Positions 22,301 to 37,300 of a stretch of DNA of 64,000 nt are shown here, one piece after another. Made by a program: the position numbers and the translations under genes. The notes under the pieces are model-generated. The model did not search any database. It saw only the letters and a list, made by a program, of their open reading frames with translations, and was not told where the DNA came from. The first letter of the stretch is position 1; every line of letters starts with the position of its first letter. Source of the stretch: Rhodeus uyekii (lineage: Eukaryota > Chordata > Actinopteri > Cypriniformes > Acheilognathidae); the NCBI GenBank assembly GCA_037043235.1, contig JAWRVZ010000133.1, positions 248,001 to 312,000 on the forward strand, read 5' to 3'.

Positions 22301-25068
22301 GAACACACATTCAAGACTACAACTGACTGTCAACTAGCATGTGTGTTTTGAATCTGCATGTACCATATTTCCCCGCATATAACCCGCAGACACAGATAAT
22401 CCGCACCCTCATATAGCCCGTGGGTTTTGTGTAAAAATTGTTGGTCTAACCCGCACCCATAGATTGATGAATGTTTTTTTTTTTTGTAAGTTCACATTTT
22501 GAATGTTGCTCGCATGACGTCATTTATCCATAACTGTTCAGGCTCGGTACACTGTGCTTGTGCGCGAAATTCAAACAATAAGAAAACAAACACAAGTCAG
22601 AATCAGAACAAAAAGAAAAGCAGTCTCTCCTGCTGCGCTCGTCCCTTTAAGAAGCGCGTTGTGTTGATCATCGGATGAGAGGAGAAGAGCACGCCCTCAT
22701 GGCAGCACAGCCAATCACGTATTCTTGCATGATTGACAGGTCAGACAGCCTATCAGCACCAGCTGTCAGAGTGAGTACAAGCGCCAGAGACAACAACCCT
22801 CTCAAGAAAGAAAATACTGCAAAAAAACCTTACGTCCTTAGGGACGTAACAAATATATTGAAATATTATTACGTGCAAAAAAAGTCGTGAATAGCCCGCA
22901 CCCGTGTATAGCCCGCACCCCCTTCAGGGTTTTTAAAATCTGGTATAACCCGCGGGTTATATGCAGAAAAATACGGTAAAGAAATAGCAAAACTAGGACT
23001 GCAGATGTACAAACCAAAAACAAAGAAGTGCTTACCATTTTAAATATCATTCATGCTGATCACTTGCTTCATTCCAGGTGGCTCATGTTGTAAAATATTA
23101 TATTGCACATTGGAATGCTCTGGTAAGATGGCATAATATTAGAACAGCCTTCTTTCTTTGCAGTTTGCTCGCTTCACTTTTTAATTTATTCTCGTTCGCT
23201 AAACAGTACAGCCAAGCTGTGATCACCGATGACTCACAGATTCAAAATGCTGAATTGGGTGAACTGCCGTCGTTGTAAGCCGACTACAGCCGATATGTTG
23301 AACACAACAAAAAAATAGCCCAACAGATGCTCATGACTCCCCAACTTTGTTTGACGGCTGACTTGGTGTGTCAAGCCCTTATTTGTAATAAAACAGAGAT
23401 TTGTCAGCTGTTTAAAACAATCCCATAATGTATGTTTGTGACATTTAATGCTCACTACTACAACCCTGACTTTCCTTTTGAGTTTAGGTGGTCCAACCAA
23501 GTATTGGGGATGTGATGGTGGACTGTTTTAAAGATAATGTGGCCCATTCAGAGCTGGAGTCCAGGGTACTTAAAATACAACCTGTAGAGATCCTGGTGCC
23601 TTCAGATCTGTCAGAGACGACTGAGAGGTTATTACGCAACATTGCTCTGTCCAGGTACATGTTTTTGTGTGATGCTGCATTTATAATAGGGCTGCAACAA
23701 CAAATTGTGTAATCGAAAATGAAACTAATCGACAACCTGCTTTATTACTGATTAGTTGTGCCTGCATGATGTGCACAGAAATTGTCCTTCAGTCACATTA
23801 TTTTACAGTAGTGAATAGCTTTGTTTCCGTGAACATGTAAATGTCTGTAAAACGTCTGTAAAATAATGGAGGACACAGAGAGATCTGCTGCAGTAAGAGT
23901 GAACAATCCTAGCTACGTAAAAAATGAGGATGCTTTATATTAAACACTTCAAACAGTGCGGTATGCCGTATCAAGTGCTCTTGCAATATTTATTTCTGCA
24001 TTTTAGCTCTTACTCTTACTGAAAACTTTGTTTGTGCTTGTTTTTCTTTGATCAATATATTGGTTTAAACTGACTTTGTTTTCTAATGATGTAAGTTTAT
24101 ATATATATATATACATACACAGTAATACCTCGGTTTATGAGTTTAATTTGTTTCAAGAGCGAGCTTGTAAACCAAAATGCTCGTACACCGAAACTAATTT
24201 CCCCATAAGAATGCACTAAAAAATCCATCTATTCGTTCCACATGACCACAAATGCTAATTTTAAATATTTTTTTGGTTCTACCCTATTAATTGCAGTTAA
24301 AATAATAACCATTAAGATCTCATATAAATACTAATTAATAATTGACAATTAAACTAAAAAAATACTTGACAATTTACTGTAATGCACTTCAGCTTTGAGC
24401 AGCTTGCGTGGAGGAGACGAGAGGAGGGAGGAGGGGGGAGCGGGGAAAGCAAGGGAAAACACAAAACCCGGATTCAAGTGCAAATGAGTGAATTTATTAT
24501 AATAGTGCAGAAAACAAACGAAGTTATAATCCAGAGTGAAAGTCGTGGAACATGGGAGACGGGGAGCCGCGAGCGAATGAACACACGGGAGCCGCGAGCG
24601 AACGAAAGCGGGGAGATAGGCAGATGATATGAGAATCAGGTGTGTCAGTGCTCAGTGACCACACACACACACATACACACACACAGGCAGAACTAGGAGA
24701 CAATGAATTCATGAACCGTGACAGTTACTGCTTAGAGGTACTGTACGTGTATATTTCACTACGTGAACAAAAGCGATCACAATTAATTAATGTTAACAAC
24801 AGGAGGTAAAACCGCTGTAAATCACTTATAAAGGTATCACTGTGGTGAATGATGCAGCCAAACCGAGCGACGCTGAGAGAATGAATGAGTTAAGGGGTGA
24901 TAAAGGGGTTGGAACCGCGTGACTGTGTTATGAGAGTAAAAATGCGCGCGACGATGCTGAGCGTTAGGACTTTTCCACACAAAAATGCGCGTAGGTGAGG
25001 GAAACATTTGCCATCCTTTTTTTGTTATGTGCAAAAAAGTGTGTGTATATATATATACATATACACAC

Positions 25069-25100
<32 letters not shown>

Positions 25101-25125
25101 ATATATATATATATGTGTGTATATG

Positions 25126-25166
<41 letters not shown>

Positions 25167-25215
25167 ATATATATATATATATGTGTGTATATGTATGTGT
25201 ATATATATATATATA

Positions 25216-25267
<52 letters not shown>

Positions 25268-25294
25268 CATATACACACATATATATATATATAT

Positions 25295-25337
<43 letters not shown>

Positions 25338-28300
25338 CGTATATATGTATATTCACACACTTTTTTGCACATAACAAAAAAAGGATGGCATACAAGGATG
25401 CATAGCCTACTTAGATACAAATGCTGTATTTGTTGTCAGTATGCCTTTAGATTGCATGCTGTTTGGAGGAAAACACTGGAATAGTGTTTTACATATAAAG
25501 CAGAGAATAATGTTCTAGTAGTCAGCAGATTAATTTATTGCCAAAATAACTGTAGCAGGCTTGTTTATTATACATCTTTAGTTAGTGAACCTGATACTAG
25601 CCATGACAATTGATTGTCATTTGCAATTTCATTGTGTGACTTTTTTTCTTTGATTTGTGCTTTTCTTAAATATTATTATAATGATTAAGTGACAGCTGTA
25701 TTCTTAATTATATAATGCGGGCCTGTCCAAATACCCACATTTGCATTCTTTGCTCTCTGAGGTATCTAAAGTGGACTTGAATCACACCCTGGGCACAGTG
25801 TCCCATCCAAGAAGATACTATTCTGCCGTATCACTTCCAAAGTGTATACTTTAGTCCTTCCCTGTCCATAGCTGCGCAGTATCAAAGACACCACTCCCAA
25901 GATACTCTTTGCAGAAACGAGGGTTTATTTACAGCCAAGAGGAACAGAGAGACTCCCTGAACAGAAAGTTGCATACATTTATTTATACATTTTATATATG
26001 GATGTGTGTGTAAAAGTGACATTGACTTGAAATGCATGATATCTGTAGTTAATACTCCCTACATTCTTATTGGTTATACTCCTATCATCCTGTTAGTTGA
26101 TTGCACAGTTTAATCTCTCTTTAATAACTAAATCACTTGATTTATTAGATATTATTTAATGTGTTATTTCTTTTCCTCAAGCAAGGCCTGTTAATTATGA
26201 AGTTTCCATGACTTTCACTGGGAACAGGACATTTGGTATTTAGCAATTGTTCACTCTCACCACTAGATGTCAGTAAATGACTGTCACCTGTTAACTGACG
26301 TCACATTTCATTGATGGTGGGGACATTTCAAGCTATTTGAAAATTAGTATTTTGGTCTCTTTTATTTGTTAAACTCATGATGTCCACCTGAACTGCACAG
26401 CTCAATGTATTGGAGCATGTGTGCCAATTGCTAAGCCGTCACAATCTATCATCCTATATTCTAATGCAAACATAGTTAAATAGACATGTACACTGACTGC
26501 AAATGATGTGTAATCAACCCTACCAAAGTACACTTTTTTTGCTGCTATATTTTCAGTGCCACAGTAAGGTACCTCAATAGAATTCCATGGCCTCGTGCCG
26601 CAAGTCTTACAGTATTTCCCTTTTAGTTTACCTTGAACTTCCTTTAAAGACCTAGCATGACTTTGTTTCAATGCCTGTGGCGATGTCGACAAGGTTGTTT
26701 AACATGGCAGAGTAGAATGGATGGCATTCATTAGGGGTGAACTGGTGCTGGTGCTTCATCTCTCAGTTGAAGTGTCTGTGTTAAAGTGTGTATGTACACA
26801 GCTATTAACTGACACAGGATCTTATTTGTGTGGTTTTGCTTTGGAAGAAATGCTTAAGGGTAACCTAAGGGACATTTTAATTGTTATGATATAGTATCTA
26901 GATTGAATTCGTAGTTTTATTAGAACTCTTGTGTTTTACATGCAGGTGTGAAGAATCCAATAAAAACTACTCCAAACCTCAACAGAACTAAACTGTGTAT
27001 GTCCACAATTCTTCTTGAGTAGTAGTCTTAGAGGACTGTAAAATAATGCGAAACTCTATTGTCTGACTGGAGTAAAATTTGACTTATTCTGAAGACAAAT
27101 CTGCATCTTAGCACAAAACCGCACACCTGCAAATCAGTCATAAATACTTTATTGACACTGCTCTAGACTGATTTACATATTTAGATGATTGTTTCTTCAG
27201 ACAGTTTGCACATGTAGGACGAAGGGTAAGTTGTCTCTGTTTTTCTTGCCTGGAGTCATAGATAACAACATTTCTTTGGAAAATCAGGGTGATATTTGTT
27301 TTTATGCTGGTGATAAGGTCATCCAAAGTTCTTTCCAAACATATCTGAGATCACAACTAGTATTCACTTCTGGCGTGGGCCACACAACTTTTGCAGCGAC
27401 ATTAGTTACATGGTAATAGTCTGTGAATTTACTTTTTGGATATGACCAGGATCTGTGATCAGCCAAGACCAGGAGGATGTGCTTATTTCCCCTGGTGGAC
27501 ACCTAGATCCATATTTACACCCAAGGTTTCTTTGACAATCATGAGCACTTTGAGGACTTATAATGTAAACTGAATTATGGCAGGTTTGAACTGAAACTTT
27601 CAATCAACTTTTGCTCTTGTCATCTGATTCATCTTAATAAAACAAACCTGATCCAGCTATTCAGCTGCGTTCAAAATCGCCCCTTAATTCACTGTTCCCT
27701 ACATTACTCCATTAATTAATGCCGCTTTTGAATAGTTTGTGCTTGCTGTTTAATAATCATTTGAAACTTGGCTAAGTGGCTGCTCCAGTAGTAATGAAAA
27801 GATTTATCTTGAACTCTGTTATGGAAATTAGCATGTATAAACCTTAATTAGATCATTTAAAAATCAGTTAAAAAGGAATTTATACCTGTATGATATTATG
27901 CTCTACCCACATTGGACCATCGATTTGGAAGATGAATGATTCAGCTGCGGATGCAATGTTCTGGTCAGATTTTGCAATTGGCACGAGTCCCGCAGTGAAT
28001 ATTCTCTTGACCTTGAGTGTACATCCGTTGTACACACATTATTGTGATGCATTATGAGGTTGAATGAGCACACTCAACAGCATCCACTATGGTTTCAGAC
28101 ACCACTACAAATGGCTGTCTCCTCAAATAATAGGGTTTAAGTAATAAGATTACTTATTTATTCATTACAGGCAGGTGTATTTAATTAGATTTGGAGCTGG
28201 ATTCTACAGGTAGGTAGCCCTCCAGTAGCAGGATTAGACATCCCTGTTCTAAAGAAAGTTTGTTAAAACAGGTCGGAGTAACTAACTATAGCGGTCTATT

Positions 28301-31300
28301 ATGTTTCCTTCAGTTGGCACACTTTTGTTGCACTGTGTCTAGCAGCATCTTGACTCAAGATTGGTCTTTCTTTAGGAACAGAAGGAACCATGGGCATATC
28401 AAGCTGCTGTTTTCTGAGGTCAACTGCTGTGGTCATGGCACCCAGCAAATTCTGGAAACTGAAAGTGGTGGCTAAAATTCAGATTACACTTCAGTAATCT
28501 TAAAGTTATTGAGGCTTCCACACCAGCTTGGCTGGAGCACACTGTTCCTTACAGTTGGATCAGTAAGGTGTTACAGGTGCCAACTGGTGACAGCTGGGTA
28601 TAGTATAGTAAAACTGATTCTACACCTACTGGCCCTGCATCCGGATATACCTTTTAATATTCATAAAACAGGATGCAAACATTAAACGGATGACTTGGTG
28701 GATGTAGTACCTCCAAAATTAATTTATATGACGTTCATACTATATAGAACACTGGCTGGTGTTCATGACTCGGCCTCGGATGTTATTTGTCCTTGTAAAA
28801 GAGACCTTGTTTTAACATCGGTTTTCTCCAGAGAATTCTAGGTGTCATTTGGAGATAATGACTCCCCAACACCAAAATCCTTGAACATGCTAACACTGTT
28901 AGGATTGAAGCAACTCTGGCAATTCTGACAGCTGAAATGGGTCCTCAACAAGTTCTCCATTAGTGACGGTTACTCTGTGCCATAGCTCATGGCGGAACGA
29001 AGGACCCCCTCAAATGAACCTTAAAAGCATGTGGTATGACATCGGGGGGAAATTATAAATTGGCTTGGCATCTAGTGCTACATATAAAATGTAATTGAGC
29101 AAATAGAAATCCAGTGTGTCTAGCACAGGTCAGTGTTGCATTTTTTGCAGTCAAAAATATATGGACAGCCCCAGATCCACATTCGCATGACTTTAACTTG
29201 TAGAAAGACGTGGGTCATGAATTAGGTTCCACAAAAATCTTCAGTGGCATAGATGACAACGGTAACTGGTAACCACATTTCTGATGATGACCTCTTGAGT
29301 GAACAAGCAAGCTGTTTTGAAGGTGCTGGCTTGGATCATATGAGTCCCAACTGGTGGCCAAATCTTGTTATATTCCTAAGGAAAAGAGAAATGACTGTTG
29401 CAGTCCTGTGAGAGATCCTGATTAGTTGACGGGCAACACCTGTTGTTTTGTATGTTTAAAGAGACTGACAATTTATTTTGACTCGCAAAGCTTAAGGTAC
29501 TAGATGGAAGGTTTTATATTAAAGTCCTCCTAAGTTTACGAGTGGAAAAACTGGTGCCAAGATAAAACGGGTGACAATTATGCACCAACATTACTTTCAA
29601 TACGACAAACAACACATCCTCAGCATGATAATGATCACATAGTAAATCATAGTAAATTTTTTCATAGTAAATCTAAAGGAGGAATCTATTCAACTATGGC
29701 TGTTAAATATTTAACGGCTTCGTTCAACGTTTTGGTCGAGCTATGGTATTCATATAAGATATAAAAATGATACAAAACAAATGCTATTTAAAAAAAGGGG
29801 AGACTGCGCTATATGTCCTGTTTGAAACCTGTTCGATACCAGTTATTGTTTTTGCAATTCTGTTTGGTGTATTAACACAGATATTACACACCTAACCTTC
29901 AACTGTCCAAGCCGTCTGCTGTTTATGTGTTCCAGTCATGCTCTCTCTGTCCTTTTGTATTGTCTTCAGCTGCTTCCTGTTGCCTCATTTTACCTCGTTG
30001 TGTTTTATAACTAGACATATAACTAGACTTTTATAACTAGACTGGCCTTGTGGTTCCTTTCAGTCCTTCTCCTCCTTTGCCTTGCCATTGATTTGCCATT
30101 AACATAACCTGTAATGTATTACCGTTACTAGAAAATCTGGATGGAGAAAAAAAAAATCATGAAGCAGAATTGTAAAACAAAGTGTTGATAGGCTAAAGCC
30201 TCTGACCTATGGGCTTGAACAACTGTCAAATCACTGTGTAGGCATTTACGTCAGCATACAAGCTTTAAAGGGCACTCTTGTTAGGCAGCTTAAACACGAC
30301 ACTTGTTAAAATGGAGTATGTGAACTATGCAACTTTGCATAAGAGCTGCTGATAAACCTCCATTCAATCAATCAATGCTTAAAGGGGTCATATTATGCCC
30401 TATTACAAAGTCTTGTTTTTGTTTTTGGGGTGTACTATAATACGCTTTCATGCTTGATTATTCAAAAATGTATTTCCTGTTTCGATGAAGCCCCTCTTTC
30501 CGAAATATGAAATGTGCTGTGATTAGCTGCCCCGTCTGTTGTGATTGACACTATTTTAGTGCATGTTTGGGAAATGTCACACTCTCTACTCAAATGTAAT
30601 CAATAAGGTTTACACATTTCAAACCAATTCAAGTCTGATTCAGACTTAAGAATGTTATCAAAAAAGAGGATTGTGCAGAACGAATTGCATGTGCTGACTT
30701 GAACTTGGAACTCTTAATAGAAAATTCAATTGGAATTGGAACTGTTAATAGAAAACACAAATAGAAATAAGACGACGTACTTACAAGTTGTAATCCACAA
30801 ACAACAGATTGTCCCGACAAAGGGAGAACCGCTCTGTTTCAGGAGAAGCTTTTGTGGTATCCTGCATTGTACTCTCTTAGGTTCTGGAAGCTGTTCTCCT
30901 TAAAATGTGCAGCACACAGATAAACTTTGGGGTTATAATATTCAAGAACAGGGTTTTAACCACTCTAAGTTACATTAGGAAGGTAAAATAAATGAGTTTT
31001 GAGAAGATTGTAGAAAAAACAGCATCTCTTTGACATTGCGACCAGACTGTTCTGTAATGCAGCTCAACCAGGCCTCATCCCCTTTTTTGGCATAAAGCAT
31101 AATGGCGCCCCTTTAATGTTTGTTTTATGTATTTTTATGCAAGTAAAAAAGTATAGACATAAATGCCTCCATGTAAAGTCTCTCAATTTTTAAACAACCT
31201 TTGTCTTTTCCAATTACTGAATTAATAAGAGAGAAGCAAGATAAATCTGGAGGCCAATTTATTATTGTTAAAATCACTTATACCTCCTATTGTTGCATTC

Positions 31301-34300
31301 CTCTTGCTTTTAATTTTGTACAGACAAATGTTTGGGTTCCACTGTTAACCATGTGCTGTGCACTTCAGTTCTCAGGGGTGGGATAGTACGGGAGGACACA
31401 TAGCAACTGTTGTCAAGTGGTTGCTGTGCTGTGGGTTAATGAGACCCTCAGGAGAATAGCAGGTGGCGTGTTATAGGTGACACTGCCATCAGTTCGTCCC
31501 AGTGCGTACTGGTAACTTCAAATGGATTCTGAATGCTCCTCTCTACCGTAGTGATAAAAAAAACTGGCATTCACATATCTGGAAGTTTTTCTATCATTTA
31601 CCCCTTCAAATAATTTTGTCAAATATCATTGTTTAGCTTTGATAGCCAAAGAGGGAAATGAAGTTTCTACAGTGAGGTTCTGAACTGTTTTTCAGGTCAA
31701 ATGCAAGTTATGCTCCATCGAAAGCATCTGTTTATTATCTGTCAGTTACCACAGAAAATAATTTTACCAGTGGGGCAAAAAACACACACCATTTAAACTA
31801 AAGCCAAAAAAATAATAATTTGATCTTTCATGATCATGTGAATTTTGTAATCCTCTTAACTTAAAAAAAATTATATCCACATAAAAAAGAGTTTATGCAT
31901 GTATTTGAGAAACCACATGGAATATTTGTACTTGGATAAATTCATTTATCACCACATGATTCATTTAAATTAGCTAATGAAGGCAAAATTGTGATCAAAG
32001 TGACCTTTGCTAAAGTATACATGTAAATTTTAACCAAAAAATGTATGGATCAGCTCTCAGGTTCTGTTTATAGAAATGCTAATTTTAAGGTAAAAGATTT
32101 TTCCCCTCACATCTCTCTATGGTTGTTTTGCCCTCAAAGGTGTTTCTTTGCGACTTACTCTTGTGAATGTGTTTGCATAGATAGATTTGTGAAAGCAGGC
32201 ACCCATGGGCACAATGCTGTTTTAAATGAATTATTACTATTTGTTTTTTTTCCGGCAAGTCGATTACACTGTTGGGGAAGATAAAGCTGGCTGCACGCTT
32301 GCATAGGCCACATATGTTCATTGGTTACCATAGGAACAGCACAGAGATACAAAGAAAACCTTCGTCCTTGAGAGCTTTGTGGTGTTGAATGGTAGGGAAG
32401 CAAAAGTGAATGGGCTGTTGGTGAAGCTTCAATGCACATCATATCCACTGAGAGAATCCACTGGTATTGAAGGCTACAGGATGAGACAAAAAGCTGAATT
32501 CATTGCTTCTATGAATGATTTCTCTTATGCAACAAAAATGTTAAGTAACCTTATTTAGTGGTTGCAACTCCCATTTTACCCTAAAATCAAAAAGGAAGCT
32601 TTTAGTTTTATTTAATATAATTTATTTGTTTTCTTTGTGCAGTGTCATCATTCCCCTAAATTCTCATTACAATTTTTTTTTGTAATTCAATTTATATGTT
32701 TGAAGATTCCTATTTTAAAAAAATGCTGTTTTTTTATTATAAATTAATATTCATAAACGAATCCTAAAAAATGTATCATGGTTTCTACAAAAATATGAAG
32801 TAGTACAACGGTTTACGATATTGATGATGATAATAATAATAAATATTATAATTATTATAATAATTAATATTTATTGAGCAGAAAATCAGCATATTCTGAC
32901 GGATCACGTGACATTGGAGTAATGATGCTGAAAATTCAGCTTTACCATCAAAGGAATAATTTACATTTTAAAACATAAATTTGAAAATAGTTATTTTGAA
33001 GTAATATTATTTTACAATGTTACTGTTTTTATTGTATAAATTTTATCGTATAAATGCTACCTTCACTATAAGAGGCATACAAAAATCTTACAGATCAAAC
33101 TTTAGAAGTGTGCATTGTTTTTGTTTAAATATCCATTAATTTAATGTAGGACAATAAATAAATGCTTAAATCAAATGATATGTTATTGTAAAAAATGTAT
33201 AAAAAAATAATGAAACCACCTTAACCTTAATTTTGACATGCAATTTTCTTTTTTTAATGTTGTTTTCTTTGGCAAAATATAATTTGCAGGAATGTATTTT
33301 TGTCACACTGTTATTTCCAAAGTGACAGCACACATTGAAATCAAACCCACGACTGAGCTTTAGCAACCCTACAGGAAAACTAGTTTTAATGTACTTTTTT
33401 TTTTTTTTTAGGAGATAGATAAGATGGTTTATCCAAAAGTGAAAGTTCTGTCATCATTTACTCATAATCATGTTTTTCCAAACCTGTATGTTTTTTTTTT
33501 TTTTGTTCTGTTTAACACAAAAGAAAATATTTTGAAGACTGTTGGTAACCAGACAATTGACGGAAGCCATTGACTTCCTTGTCAGGAAAAAACCCCATGT
33601 AAATCAATGGCTACTGTCAACTGTCTGGTCACCAACATTCTTCAAAAATAATTCTTCATCTTTAGTGTTCAGCACAAATTTCATTTTTGGGTGAACAATT
33701 CCTTTAATGGCAAGTTTTCATTTTAACTTTTTCTTTTTTGTCTCAGAAGTGTAATATATTCTGTTCTCTCATGTAAACCTCCTGTTTGTCTCCTTTCTCA
33801 GTGTCCAAGCAGATGACCGAATTCGTATTGAGAAGCGAGAATGTTCCATGTTTGAATATCCAACCGCAATGCGGATTATCAAAGACTTCTACAGAGATAC
33901 CCCTCATCCAGCTGTGGAAAATCAGGAAAAGGGTAAATTACTTTATCTTTGTCTCTTATTTGTCTTTTGATGTCTGACCTCCAGTCATAAAGAAGCATCG
34001 GCTGGACTTTTAGATAGAGACATCTGCCCAAACCACTGTGTGGTCAGTGTGTTTAATTAAAAAATCAATTCCTGTAGGTAGAAAGGAGGCAAATCAATGT
34101 CTGCTGTCCTTTAGACTGGACATGTGTAGGACAAGGGGTGATGGCTTTTCCTGTCATGACCGGGACTAAATCACCTCTTTGTCTTGTTCATGATCCATTA
34201 ATGGCATACAACCTCTCTCACCATCACTGATGTTTCCTCTGATGCTCTGATGCCTTGCTTTGTATCTCTGATGCCATGTAAAAGCAACAAGTCTAAATCT

Positions 34301-37300
34301 TTAAAATGAAAAGAATGTAACAATCCAATCTTTTTTTACAATATTGTTGACAAAAATCAACAGCTGAACATGCATGCACAGTTAGTCCTAAAGGAAAAAA
34401 TAGGTGTTTTTAATTAAATTACAGTGTTTTTTTTTTGTCATACACCCCAATCTTCGAGTAATTTTATTTTCAATTTCACTTGAACAACTACCTTAAAAAG
34501 CAAACTTAAGAGTTGTTTACTTAATTTATGTTTCTGCTGTTTTTAATTTGTTCTGTTCTGCCTCTGTTTTTATTTAATTACTGATTGTTTACCTGAAAAA
34601 TTACTTGGTGAAAATGTCAGCAATTTTCGCTTAATTGAGAAATACTTTAAGGTCTTTTGTTTCAATGTAGTTTGCCACAATTTTTTTTTTACATTAAAAT
34701 TTTTACTAAAGTGATTTCAGGAGCATATTAGATTTTGTTATAATATGTATTTATAAATAAATATAAATGTCTATGATGTATCAACAATAAATATTAGAAT
34801 TGTGACAAGCTTTTACAGACCACTCAAAAAAATCTACTTAATTGACCACCTTTGAATAGTTTAATGTATTCTTGCTAAATTAAACTATTATTTAAACTTT
34901 CGATTAATAGAGAAGGACTCCAATTGCATGTTTATGCTAAAAGTGCAATGCATAGTGTTTGTAATGTGTAGCTATCAAGCATAATATATGTATAAAATAA
35001 TTATAAAAAGTGTGAAAGTATAAAATATGTCTATTTTGTTTTTGTAAATAGGTTCCTACTCCCTTTGTATGGGTCTGGAGAGCCCGATTATTTGCTGTCT
35101 TGGTCCTGTGATGCAGTATCTGTCTGAGTTTAAGCTAGACAAGATTTTACTGTGTTCCAGGTACAGTACTTTAAACACTTTTCATTAATGCCTAAAAGAT
35201 TTAAAGGTATAATTTATCCAAAAGGAAAAATATATTTAGCACAATATTCTGGCTGCTTTTCTCAGTACAATGAAAGTGAATGGGGACTGTAGCTTTTGAA
35301 CGGTCAATGTACATTCATCTATGGTATGTCCAGGTCATTCAAGCCAGATTAAAAAAACAAAAAAAAAACATAGTAAATGTAATGACAGAAATTACAAATT
35401 TCCTTGTGTGACATCCCTTTAAGTCCTTTTTTCTGTCTTCCCCTTTGGTTTCTGTTTGGTTTCTCGTTGGCTATCTGCTGTAACTGTGTTTGTTATCTAG
35501 TAATAATGAATGCATATTATGGATAATGATATTGCAAACTCAACAGAGTGTTAACTATATGTTCACTGTGTATTTCCTGAATAAATTAGTGTTTGCTACA
35601 CCTACAATTTCATCTCTGGTTGACTTTGCTTCAAACGCATTGAAGAATCCAGTGGTAAAGCGTGCACCTATTAGGAGACTTGTTTTGCCTCCACACATAT
35701 CTGTGTAGCAGACGTATTTCACACCTACTTCCATCAGGCACGCAGCGGAAAACAGCAGAATCTAAAACACAGTGCTTGCTTGTCATCTCCGACGTGTGAT
35801 TGTTCAGTATTGTCCTGTAATTACAGACTGATCAAGCACGTTCTTTAAAGAAAAATTTGTAGGCCTTAACCTCACAGACTTTCTGAAAGAGCTTTAATTA
35901 ACTTGCATCATTAACTGAAATAGGGCCTTGCTGCCTAATAGATTATCATGGCTGTGTATTGTTGATAGTCTGACTTGTTTTTCCATTACATTTTTTTTAA
36001 TATATAAAAATGTGTAAAGGTGTTATTATGAAGCAATACCTGCTGTGTGTTGTGATGTTTGCAGCTCATTCAAGCGACTGTCGAGTGATGCTGACTATAT
36101 GCTCCTTAGTGCTGCTACCATGAAGAACCTGGAGATCTTGTGCAACCAGGTCAGTCAAACGGAGGAAAACATGGATGATGGAATATTATACACAAACAGT
36201 CGGACTGTTTGCATCTGGTTTTAACATTTATCTTGGGTGATCCGATCGCTTGTGCCATTTACATAATGGTTTTTAAATGCTTCCACAGACCACCTATGCA
36301 TGGTTTTTGTTTTGTGACTGCATACATCAATGTTGCTAGCTATACAGTGATCCCTCGTTTATCGCAGTTAATGTGGAACGGAACCCCCCGCGATAGGTAA
36401 AAATCCACAAAGTAGGATTGCCCCCACCCCCTAGGAATTTCTGTATATTTGTGTGTGTGTGTATGTACCAGAATGTTTAAAATATGTATATTTATACTTT
36501 AAATATAATTTATTAACTCTATTTAATTATAAAACCTTAATATTATACATTTACTCTCATACGATACATATTATGTTGCTCTACACTCATCAATGACAGT
36601 AGTATCTTGAGACTCCAGTGATGACGACGATGACAGACCTGTGCGGTTCGATGAATGTGATGATGATGGTGTTACTGCACTGGTATAATGAGGCCTTTAA
36701 ATCAGTTCGGGAAGCGCCTCATCGTCAGATATCTGCGCTGGATCGTCAACATTTGCTTCTGAGAGAGGCGAAGAGGCTCCCACTCCACTCATGCTCTCAT
36801 TCGTCGATCTCGCGCCGGGAACCAATCATGTGTCTTGTCTGAGTGCCTGTGTGTGTGTACAAAGCCTCTGAGAGAGTTTCTCTCTTTGTCTGGCTTCCTG
36901 GGAAACCGTTTCTCTCGCATCACGATGAAGCAACGCTGCTTTCCGCAATATGGCTGCCGATATGGCGGTATTTTAGATTTCTTTTTTTTCCTCCGATAAA
37001 TATTTTTGAAAAATCTGCGATGCACTGAGGCCGAGAAACTTGAACCGCGAAGTGGCGAGGGATTACTGTGCTTCAATCCAGAGTTGTGAATTGAGTGAAT
37101 CGCGTAAAATTTAAATATCGCATTTAACATTGCGAATAAACAATGAAATAGGTGTATGGAGACATAGCTGCTGATGTCAGTTGTATCCAAGAAGTTCTGT
37201 TAAATCTTGTGTATGTACAGAGTCCACACTGAAAATAAAAACAAATTCTAAAACATTATAGCAGAAAATAACATCTAAAATTTAGAATTTTGAAAATGTC

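Noticed and set aside
24837..25484. Six overlapping ORFs of 129-165 residues rich in Tyr, Ile, His and Thr
   Set aside because: They translate a (TA)n/(TG)n tract in all frames. Simple sequence without stops is not coding.
26402..26692. Minus-strand ORF of 96 residues with a CKTCGTRPW segment
   Set aside because: I recognise no family, it has no supporting context, and it lies in a large intron. It is likely chance.
36618..37190. ORFs in the GC-richer part of intron 11
   Set aside because: They lie inside the pogo-like non-autonomous element and do not resemble a transposase.
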